From Anadara kagoshimensis (lineage: Eukaryota > Mollusca > Bivalvia > Arcoida > Arcidae), in contig CM037857.1 in assembly GCA_021292105.1 (NCBI GenBank), forward strand, positions 43,393,464-43,457,463: a stretch of 64,000 nucleotides of DNA, read 5' to 3'. Shown piece after piece: positions 32,557 to 44,500 of this stretch; position 1 is the stretch's first letter, and each line of letters starts with the position of its first letter. The notes beneath the pieces are model-generated. The model ran no database searches. It was not told the DNA's origin and worked only from the letters and a program-made list of their open reading frames with translations. Position numbers and translations under genes: made by a program.

Positions 32557-35500
32557 ATGGCAAAAAAGACGGAGGAAGATGAGGGTAAGTGATTGCTGTT
32601 TTTTTTGACAAATTACAATTTACATACGCAAAAGAGATAAAAAATATTAATAGAGGAACTCGTATGACTTTTGACCAAGTGCGCGGTAGTTCAGTTGGTA
32701 GAGTGTTCGCTCCGTAAGTAGAAGGTTGTGGGTTCGGACTCCGACCGATTCTGAACCAAGACTTGAAAGCGGGTAGTGACTGTTCTTTCGCCAACTCTCG
32801 GCATTACGAAATGAAAGTCACGGTTACCTCGGATGGGAACTTAAAATAAACGAGGTCCCGTGTCACGGTGGGCTTGGTACAATAGAAAACTCTGCTGTAT
32901 CATGCCATCAGCACAACACACAGACAAAATTGCTGCACCTTCGTCTATAGTTGGCGACGACTCGATATAAATGACCTATTTTTGACTTGGACGTTAAACC
33001 CCATTACTCATATCATATGACATTTTACTGAATAAAAAATATATACCTCTTATATTGAATTATCTATTATTAATTAACAACGTGTGTTATTGATACAATA
33101 CGTAAAAATCTGTTTCGCAAATAAATGAAAAAACTGGGTCAATATAAGATAAACTGGACCAATATGAAAAATTGAGCCAATATAAAATAACTGGGCCAAT
33201 ATGGGCGCATGCAAATATTCTGACGTCGTTTCATTAAAAAACAAAATGGCTGGTCACTTAGCGCTTCTGAAAATCCAATAGGGGTAAGTGCAAATTAAAA
33301 CTTTTTTGGAAAAGTAGCTTTTAAATAAAAGTATCTCAAAAATTATATAAAAAATACACATTTTCATTCGCACTTCATTTCTTGTAAGCGTTTCTTTGCT
33401 TTGACGACAACAACATAACGCAGCGAATGTCGGACACACATGTTTGTTCTATGGAAGGTATGCTTGAGGTTTTATCGCTATGAAATGATGGCAGAAATTG
33501 AAGATTCTGACTTAAAAAACATTCTCTTCGATATCGAGACCGAAGCCAATCAACACTTGCCAAAAATAGCAGAAATGTCGATGTAACAGTCGACGATACT
33601 GACAAATGTATTTAGAGTATGAAATGTTAATTAATAAAATTATCATTAATCAGGTTTTTTCATATAAACCCAGTTATTTGGCCAAGGTATGCCAATATGA
33701 CATACCTTGGCCAAATAACTGGCCCAATATGAAAAAAAACCTGATTACTAATATTTTTTTGTGTTCATATTTTTATTCAACCTTCCATATATAATTACAA
33801 TGTGCATAGACAACAATAACTACATGACACATAAACATTTCAATAATTAATTTACATCGTCTATAATATTTTTCAACAAATTCCATTTCTTTATAATATA
33901 ATTAGTCTTTTTAGGGGTATACAAAAACAAAGAATATATTTATATTTTATAGTAATATTGCAAGAGTCGCAATGCACCTGTGTAGTTGGGCAGTACTTTT
34001 CTAAATCTTCGCAAATAAATATAATATTTAAAAACTAAAAAACACAGGTTGATACTATCTTTTTGAGCATGATCGATGACTCCAAATAAAAACAATTCTT
34101 TTTTCTTTTCAATTTCAACTCCACATTTTTGTTTGATATCATCTATTAATTTAAACCAAACTGATCTAACGTGCATACATTAGAAAAACAGGTGCATTAC
34201 ATACTCCTTTGTTTCAAAACAAAATGTACACAGTTCTGTATCAGACAATTTACATTTAAATAGTTTATCGTTTGTAAAAACAATATTATGGTTTATTTTG
34301 AATTGCAAGGATTGCAACTTCGTATCATCAGTGATTTTGAAAGGGGAGATGTAAATTTTTCCCCAGTTTTCTTCTTGCAGTTGGCAATGAAGCTTATCAA
34401 TAAACATAGTTTGAACTCGTTCTGGGTATTCCTTAATAGTTTTCAAATATTTGATGTAAAAACTTTTAGTTATTTTTTTTTTACTTTTCAGAAGTTTTAA
34501 ATTATCGCTAGATATCTCATTTAATTTTTTGAGGGATTTATGATACGTTTTTATTCTTTTGGAATTGAATGTATTAAACTATTATATAGTTCATTTACAT
34601 TTGAATTATAAAATGTATTGCACTCCTTGCAATTCAAAAATGAACCATCATCTTTAACAAGATCATTTATAAAGAAAATATCTTTCCTTGCCATATCACT
34701 ATTAAAAATCATCTTGTTTGCTATTTTAATATATTGCTTATTAATAATATAATATTATATTGAAAAAAAGTTGTTATTGTATTTCAATCATGCTCTGAAA
34801 AGTTTGTCCATCAATGATAGAATGATGTGACGTCAAAAAGAATTGGTAGTCATATATGGCGCCGTTTTGATGTTAACAAATGATGTTGTCATTGTAAGGT
34901 GCAAACAAACTGATTTTACAGCCTTTTAAAGAAAAGATATTATTCAATAAGAGAAAGAAATTAGGAAAATCTACATGGCAAACCAAAAACACTACTTTAT
35001 GTAAATTTATGATAAATCACCCAAACAAAACGGGGCACGAAAAGACGAAGCACACATATATAAAAAAGTTTTCAATAAACATGTTTAGATAATCGACTTT
35101 TCGTTTCTCCTCTCAATTTTTATGTATATCGTATGCTTTTTTTCATTGAAATGAAACCCCTTACGCAGGTGGGCAAATGATGTTTCAGAGCTACCAAATG
35201 CTCAAAAACAAAGAATACAATAGCACTATTAAGAAAGAACTTTGAATTTGTTGACGAGAGATCAGAATACGAAAATGCAACTTTCCAACTGTACAACATT
35301 TCCTCGCATACAACTTTAACTACTGTAAACGTATTTATTTTCGTGGTATATTATTTCCGCTTATTTCGCTTATTTCACGGTCGTTTGTTTTGCGCGAAAA
35401 TTAATATCAAGCAAAAATTATTTTATGCTTATTGTGATATATGTAGTTCACATTTCAAAAACGCGAAAATTTAACTACGCGGATATGTATCAATTTTCTA

Positions 35501-38500
35501 TAACGCGAAAATAAATACACGCTTACAGTTCTTTGATATGCAGTGCTGCCGAATATATACTAAATAAAAATTGAATATTATATCTTCTGTAGTTCCATTT
35601 TGGACATCAACGAGGTTTGGTATGGGTGTTATTTTGTCATTTGGTTGTTTTAACGCCTACGCCATGCGGAATAATATTAACATTGCGATTGTTTGCATGG
35701 TGAATCAAACGGCAGTGAAATCCTACCAGAATGTTAATATCACTGTAAATAAGACAGCCTCTGAATGCAATCACGGTGCCACTGATACTACCACCATAAG
35801 ACAGGTATGTTGGACAAAAAAACAACTATTGTTTTGCAGCTGTGCACATATATTAAATGTTCGTTAAATCTCATTAATTTTCTTTAAAAGCAGAGATGTA
35901 CTATATACTAAAAGCTCTCATTTATTTTCATATATAATTTAACAGAAATAAATTAATTTATAACTCTTTCTTTAATTTTCTCTTGGCATTTCCTACATGT
36001 TTACAGCAATTAATTAATACTGTTATTGTTATTGTTACATAACACATGAGTTCGCTGACATGAAGACAAGAGGATTAAATTACATATTATATCAGTGGTA
36101 ATTTATTATATACAGTAATACCTCGTTATAATGCCCCTCGATAACTTTGCCACCTCGTTTATCGCCACACTATTTTGAAGTCCCAATATCCATTTTGTTT
36201 ATGTTTTTCTTTCTCCGCTTCCCCCGATTTTTCACCAAACCCCTTTATAACGCCAAAATTTGACTGAACAAATGGTGGCGATGAATCGAGGTTTTACTGT
36301 AAATATAATATATATGTATATCTTAGGATGGGGAGTTTGTCTGGAGTAAAGAAGTTCAGGGCCAGATCCTGAGTGCATTCTTTTGGCCATATGCACTGTC
36401 ACAGATACCCAGTGGAATAATAGTTACAAAAATGGGTGCAAAAACCATTCTAGGTGTTTGCATGATACTGGCCAGTCTTGTTACAGTCCTTGTTCCAATA
36501 CTATCTGGATACAGTTATATATATACTATGGTTTTACGTGGATTGCTTGGGGTATTCCAGGTAGTTTTGATTTATTTGGATTACTAGATACATGTAAATA
36601 TTTTCTTTTCTATTTGCGCCAAGTTTCTCTTTATATGGATAGATAATTGCAAGCATCGCAATAATGAAGCTTTAACCTGTTGTATTTTAGTACATTCGCC
36701 GAAACATAGATATATCTTTTGTTTGTTCTATTCTTTGATAAACAATTCACTCTTCCACGGTTTCATTACCAACGACTCATATATTTATGTAAATTAATAT
36801 TACTTATTATATTCGCTTCGAATGGAAGGGTATTATAAAACCTCCAGGAACGTAAATATATCCCAAATAACCTTGCGGTCCTTTACTATGCACAGTAGGC
36901 AGTATTGTTAGTGACAAATAATTTGTTTTCATTCATAATATAATAATACATTCGCAAATTGGACAATCATATTACTTATTGACATACCCGTTGATAAGAC
37001 CGAAGCCTGACTAAACAAATGATGACAATGAAGTTTAACTGTACATAACTGATTATACGTAAATAATGCTTATAAAAGCAGAAAAACCTGTATTTCACAA
37101 CAAAAAACGTTTCTGCTTCAAAAGAATGTGGCGATAAAGGAGGCATTATCGACAGTAATCATAAAAAGGTTTCACTGTAGCTGCTGCTTAAATACAAATC
37201 AAAATTGAAATACTTTGATGTTTCAGGCCTCTTATGCAGCATGTATTATGCACTTTATGGGTCACTGGGTCCACCCAACGGAAAGAGCCAGGATGATGTC
37301 TTTTATATTCGCAGGTATGGGTATTTTTATCTTTGTCTTCCCCATTGCGTAAACATTCTCGAATAAATTAATGTAGTCAAATAAATTCACCTATACATCA
37401 CAAGTTGTTTGATTCAAAGCCTATATCTCCATGTGGTTTCCTTTTCAAATACATGTACTGTACTTACAAATGTAAATTACTGACATTAACTGCGTAAAAA
37501 GTGTACTTAAATATTTAGCAAAATCATCAATGAAAAGACATAAAATTAGGAATCAAAACTATATATACTATTTGTGCTATAGATATTTAGGAGATCCCTT
37601 CTTGTAGATAATGACTACATATTTAAATGATGTTGTAATTTTTGTTAAACCTATTCATCATTTATCATGTAGGTTTTTTTAATAAATGCATTTTCTATTC
37701 AACAGGTGAACGGATTGGTATTATATTAGCATATCTGGGAACGGGTTTTTTGTGTGAATATAAAGCTAGAGATGGATGGAAGTTATCATTTTACATTTTT
37801 GGTAACATTTTACATTGTTTGGCGTAGCCGTAGCTACACAAAAAGTGCTTACCTTTTTAGAGCGCTCGACCTCAATTCCCTTGTAGAACGTCACGTGCTA
37901 AACCTAATTTGCATGTTTTCAAAGTTTTTTCTTTGCTTTTAGATAACGGTCATTAAAATGTTTGGGGGTCTTGAATAGCCCAGATTTGCAATATCCCTGA
38001 GACAACAATTAATTTGTAAACAGTTTCCTTCATTGTATATAGTTTCCGTAGCAAAAACAAGCTCAATCATAGCATATCAATTGTGAAAACACCATCAGCA
38101 ATGTGTGTGTCATATAACACTTCCAGTGTAGCTTTAAATGGGTGTCATTAACAAGGCATAAGTCCAGAAAGCAGAACTCGAAGACTCAGTGTAGTATACC
38201 GTAGGAAAATAAAGATATAAATCATATAGGATAAACACAAGTAGTATACACCTTATATTGCCAAAACGAAATTAATGGGATACTGAAGTCTAGCGGATTA
38301 TGACCAAAATCGATAGTTATAAGTACAATATTAATAATAAAATTCAAAAAAATAAAAAATTATTCCATTAAGATATATATTTCGCTATTTAAGAACTGCC
38401 AAAAATCATCGCTGCAGCTCTTTTGTGTTGGAGGTGAAAAGAACACACTGTGACGTCATGTGTGAACAAACCTCGCCATGTAATAGTGTGTTAACAGTGT

Positions 38501-41500
38501 AGTGTGAAAGTTGTTAAAATTATTGTTTAAATATGGTTTTGTGTGCGACCGTTGGTTGTAAAAATAATTTTAAAAAAAAATTATAATAACTTAGAATTTG
38601 TCTCTATTTAGATCTATTTTAAATTGAATAATGACCAATATCGGCAAAAAAACACAGGGATCTATGCATCAACTGACCTAAAATAATATTTTTTTTATTA
38701 TTTTTCACATTAAATCGATTAGATCTCAATTTATTAAGTAGAATTTACATCCCTTTCTCGAATACAGGTAATTGAGAGATTATCAGTAACCTACAGTACC
38801 TTTAGATCATGTTTATTAGACATTCCATCGCCGGTAATCAAGAGGTAGATCTACCTTACAAGATACAACATAGATCTGTTAATAAATTAAGTGATCTAAA
38901 GTCTTCACGATATCCCATATTAAATGTAAACTTGTGTCCTTAATTTGGAATTTTGGAAAGATGCGTTAAATTTCAAAACGTATAAATTGATGGATCGACT
39001 GACTGGCGGTATGAAATTAAAATGATTTAAATTAACGAAATATTCCTACTCGTATATTCAATTTTAAACATCAAAAACTCTAAAATATATATATATATAT
39101 ATATATATAATACCACCCCCCGCCCCGCTTCTCGTGTCATTGCCAAGTTCAGGACAATTTTGAATGCGGACGGCGAGGGTCCGCCGAGACCCGTCCTTTT
39201 AATTTTTTTTATAAATTTACTTTTAAATTAATTTTTACATCATTCCATCCCTATGATAACGTTTTCAATTAGACTTGACCACAAATTTCATAAAAATCGC
39301 TTAAAAACTAAAATAAAGTATAATATCCACGGTAAATGATAGTACATTTGTATGATTTACTATGCTATACAACGATTTGTTTTCACCGTATCATTTCATA
39401 ATTTCTGCTACTTCGTCTGTTTCACATCTTGATATAAATGGAATGATGATGACTGCGATTTTGTCTCGCAAGTTATAACAACTTGATATAAATGAAATTA
39501 TCAAAGACATGGATTATACATTCAAGCAATAATTATAGCTAGTGTCATCTTGATATAAATGAAATAATCTTGATGTGTATAATACAATCCAAGTAATGAT
39601 TATTGGCATGACCGATGACATTTTGATATACTAGTAAGTGAAATTATTGTGAGATGTGAAGATGTTTGTAGTTATAACTTGAGTACAAATAATTAATACA
39701 TGTATAAACTAAAGAGAATATATTGTCAAATTTTCAATAGCTCAGTTAAAACAGCTTATTTCCTTTCAATGGTACATATCATGAAAGAAATAGAGAAACA
39801 ATTATAATTAAGATTTAAAATTTCTCATTTTGCTTGTTTCTGCACAATTTGTGATTACAAGTCTGGCTGTTATCCTTAAAACCCAACATAATTCCCATCT
39901 TCTGAAAGAAACACGTCTTTTATTTTCCAAACTATACACAGGATGGAATGGCTCTAGATCTGCTGTTTATTGTGTAACCAGTAGGTGACCTGACGACGTT
40001 GAAATTAAAAATTAAAAAGTGAAATTATATTCGTTGCTGTATTTTCCCCTTCCCTTTACATTTGGGGGATCATTCGACCCTGGGCATTGGCTGACCGACA
40101 AGTTGGTCCAAGGGGTGGAACCTGGTGGTTTCGATTCAAGGGAGATAAATAGGGAAAAAAGGATGGAAGGAATGTGGCGGACCAGGTAGCAAAATCGGTA
40201 GAGCGTCCCGCTAGTATAAGAAAGCTCCCGGGTTCGAGTCCCGGTTTAGCAGCTGCATTTACCCTTTCCTATTAGTACATTAAAAGTAACTATCCTCTCT
40301 TCCGATTTATAAATGTTCGTTATTATTTTTTCATACAATTATTATTAACATCATTTTCTGGAAGTCTGAAGTAATTATTGTGAAAAATAATGTTTTTGAA
40401 AATTCTCAAAAAATTATAAATATTTATAAATTATGAGACTATCAGCATCTTAAAACAAGGTGTGTATAAAATACACAACCACTGAAGCAGTAATAGGGTT
40501 GGTAAATATACAGGAAGTGTCAATATACATGTCTTGTTAGTTAATTAATAAATGGATTAGTATAACTAGTCTGTCAATTAAGGGCTTAATTACAGGTAAC
40601 TCGTAAGTACAGGGAATATAATGCGACATTGGCGGAAGCAGTAGTTATGAAGTTTGTTTGTTTACACATGACGTCACAACCTGTTTTCGTACCTCCCGAT
40701 TGAAGAGTTCCAAAATGGCCCAAGGTTAAGAATTTTGATTTTTTAAACTTATATATCTTTTTTATTTCGGCGAATAAAATTGTGAAATTTTTAATATTGT
40801 AATAATTTAGCATAAATTATCATATTTTGGTCAAATTGGCTAGACTTCAGTATCCCTTTAATTTCTCATTTGCTGTAAACGTATTTAATTTCGCGTTTTT
40901 TTCGCGATATAGGGAATTTATACATATCTGTGTAGTTAAATTTCGCGTTTTTTAGAAATAACAACTATAATACAATCAGCATAATATAAATGTCGCTCAG
41001 TATTTTTTTCGTGCAAAACAAACGACGCAAAATAAGCGCAAATTAGTACACTGCGACAATAAATACGTTTACAGTAATTTAATTGTTCTAAAGAATTCCT
41101 TCTGGTTTTATATGCATTTTGTACTTACTTTGTACCATGTATTTTAGGCACATTGAATTTTTGTTGGAGCATTATATGGTTAATATTCACCGATGATTCA
41201 CCCGAAAAATCAAGACGAATCGCAAACAAAGAGAAAGAATACATAAAGAAAGGATTGGAAAATGGAGATGGATCCGATATGGTAATAACCTAGTTAGGGT
41301 TTAAATGTGTTAACTGATTATTCCACGTCAACAGAAATTCCACTTGTAACCGTAACAGAAAACATTTTATTATTACCTTAACAAGCCGTTTATCTGACGG
41401 ATTGTTTAGGATCATAACTTGGGTTGACCAAATAGGTAGTAACACCAAATGTTTCCTAATTATAATCTGAAGTATTCACATAAAATCATTCAATTTATGT

Positions 41501-44500
41501 TGATTATGAACAATGTTCTAATCATATAAAATGTTGATATGTTGAGATGTTTTAAATTTGTGTTAATCTTTGTGCGTTACGATATAATATGGTTATAAAG
41601 GCGCTTTAATCCATTTTTATTTACTGATAAAATTTACTTTCATTTCAATTTACATTACATATAGTGTCGTCGCAACGTTATTTAAATAATATTCTTTCAT
41701 GTTATAACAAACAATGCGATAAAAACACAATTTTATATATTTGTTGTTCTAGAAAAGCCTTGCGATCAATGGCTGTTCTAACTTGATATTGCTACAAAAT
41801 TTGCCACATATCAAAATATTTCTTTTCCTAAAATATTTAGAGACACAGGTCGCATGATGTTACATTTTAGGCGATAAAAACTGTATGAACATCGCATGAC
41901 ATTTAAGATTTCTTGACAACATAAAAAATATTGTCTTGTTTAAGGCGGCAGCATGCCCTTAAATATAATACAATATGTTTTTAAGAAAACTTTTCTTATT
42001 ATATTTTACGGAAATAAAGCTAACATTTTGTGGCTCATATAATATCTTACCATACTTTACCCTTTTTAAAGGAATAATGAAAAATAATCAACATTTACCC
42101 ATGGTATATCGTCGAATAATACACGGGCCAGAGTTTACATGCGGAAGAGTATATCACGAGGTGGCTTTGCCATGTTAACGACGGCTGTCTCTCTTCATGT
42201 TTCATATGAAGGAAAACGCAGGTCATGTTGAAATTTATATTTTCATATTATTTAAAAGTTTCAGACGCATTCTATACCATGGAGAAAGATATTTACGTCA
42301 ATTCCAGTATTAGCAGTCTTATTGTCCCTATTTACAAGTGGCTGGGCAAGTCATTTTATGACAGTATTTATTCCAACATATATCGACGACGTTTTCAACC
42401 TTAATCTAGAAGAAGTAAGATTTTGTTTGTGATTTTGTGTAAAGTAATCTTATTATTATAATAATCCATGTCCGAATCACAATCCAGAAGCTAAGTAAAA
42501 ACTTTGGAACTGACAAGTTAGGTTAGACACGTGAACTTCCACCAGGGAAGTGAGGCGGGTGCTCCGGAAGGGTAAGCACCTACTGTTTAGCTAGCTACAC
42601 CGGCCACGTTTGTAATCAAAATTGTGAGAAAGGAACAAAGGGCCTTGATAAGCATAGGCTTGCAATATCCCTGAGTCAACAATTTATTTGCAAGCAGACT
42701 ACTTCGTTGTACAAAGTCCCCGTAGTGGGAACAAGCTCTACCATAGCGTATTAATTGGGAAACAAATATTTCTTTATATTATTATAAGGTATATTTTGTT
42801 CCTTTGAGTATCTTTGCAACATCTTGAAAAAACTTGGTTTTACAATTTTGGTCCAGGCACAACTGATTAGGAATTGTATTCCAAAACGACCATCTAGTGC
42901 TGTAAAATAAAACTGGTATAATATGTTATTATAGCATGACATTAGTTTGGATATTGGTTAATGCTTTGTAATATCCGGTTATTTTTTGCGATGTCATTGC
43001 TTTATTGTGTTGCTCACATTTATTTAATTCATATTTATGTTTAAGATAATCTGAACTGTCTTTTATTATCAAATTCGGTTATGAATAAAAGTTATGTAAC
43101 TGTAAATTCGATATTTTTTCACTAAAATTAATGTCTGTCATCTGCTTGTTATCCACTGCCTTTCAAAGAATGAGGCGGTTATTAAATTCTAGTTTCCGTC
43201 CGCCCGAAATTCTTGTCTGCGCCAAAACTATGAAGCACTATTTCACGTTACTTGGTGCAAAGTATCAACATAGATAGGAGGTGCGCATATCATTAAGCCG
43301 ACTACGTTTGATAATTTTCTTTTGAGTTATGGCCCTTTGAACATAAGTGCAAATCACAAAAAGAACCTAATTTAACTAAAGATGTAATATTTAAGCGGAA
43401 CTAAATTAAATCATTTATTTAAGAATGGAATTATTACTGCTGTAACTGCAGTGCCGCAATGTTTCATGGGACTTCTGTGTGGATGGCTGGCAGATTTTAT
43501 TCACAAAAGGTGGTTGAGTATAAAAAGCACAAGAAAACTTTTTACTATTATATGTGAGTATGACAATGGGACGATTATCAAAGAATAATCGATTCGATTT
43601 CAATGCAAATGGGTTTTCTAACACAAACTTATTTTTCATAATACATTATTTAACACTATGAATAAGAAATTTTAATTAGGAACGAACAGTATTATTCATA
43701 AATTTTTTTTTTTTGTTTCGTAAAAGGACAAAAAATTAATAAGTAATAATTCAATTCTTAAAATTAATTGTACTTACATTCTCATCCTAATACAACACAG
43801 GAGAACACAATTCTATGATGATAAATTTGGAATAGGTAAACTATATTAACAACGTTTCTCACCAGTGCTCACTAAAGATGTTGTAAATGACTTTGAAACA
43901 AATTTTTGGTTGAATTTTTATTTGTAATCTATAAAACAGTTTTCATAATGAGATTCGAGTTATTTAATTGTAAAGGTATGCAGATCCATTATTTACTTTG
44001 AAATGAAATTGTAAATGCATTATGTCTATCAGAGAATTAGTTTAAAAAATGCAAAAACAAAATGCACAGAAGGCACTGGTTATACAATGTATATGTATTA
44101 TATGGTTATCGACTTTGGACGCGCACAGGATATAATGCATTTAGAAGTCGACCAGAGTAATTAAAGTACCTTGGATAGTTCCAAACAAAAACGATTTGTT
44201 TTTCTGCCAGTGGCCAGGAAGACAGATGGAGTAAAGAACTCGCATAAAGAATGCCTTTTTGAATGCCATTGCAACAAAAAATAAGCACTAGAGAGAACAA
44301 TAAAACGTATTGCTTAGGATTTTATAATTTTAGATTTTAAACTCTTTGTTTCTTCAGCTTCTGCAATACCTGCGATGCTTTTGACTTCCTTGGGGTTTGT
44401 TGATTGTTCCTTGCCTACTGTTGCTGTTGCTATTATGGTATTGGGTATGTCAGTCAGACCATTTAAAGCTGCTGGCAATGAAATAATCATAGCAGATTTT

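Larger units (their letters stand above)
38272..40861. mobile_element. TTAA-flanked non-autonomous DNA transposon (Kolobok- or piggyBac-type)
   Basis: TTAA occurs at both edges (38272-38275, 40858-40861). The left end TGGGATACTGAAGTCTAGCG matches inverted the right end GCTAGACTTCAGTATCCCT. Homology continues inward for about 200 bp, including a TGACGTCA-centred ACATGACGTCACA near each end. TTAA target duplication is shared by piggyBac and Kolobok; AGGG-type termini favour Kolobok. No transposase is seen. It carries a tRNA-like SINE head at 40185-40256 and an (AT)n tract at 39084-39109. Confidence 0.75.

Noticed and set aside
40185-40256. Possible functional tRNA gene
   Set aside because: A and B boxes and a T stem are present, but the flanks do not form an acceptor stem and the D and anticodon arms fit poorly. 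A tRNA-derived SINE head explains it.
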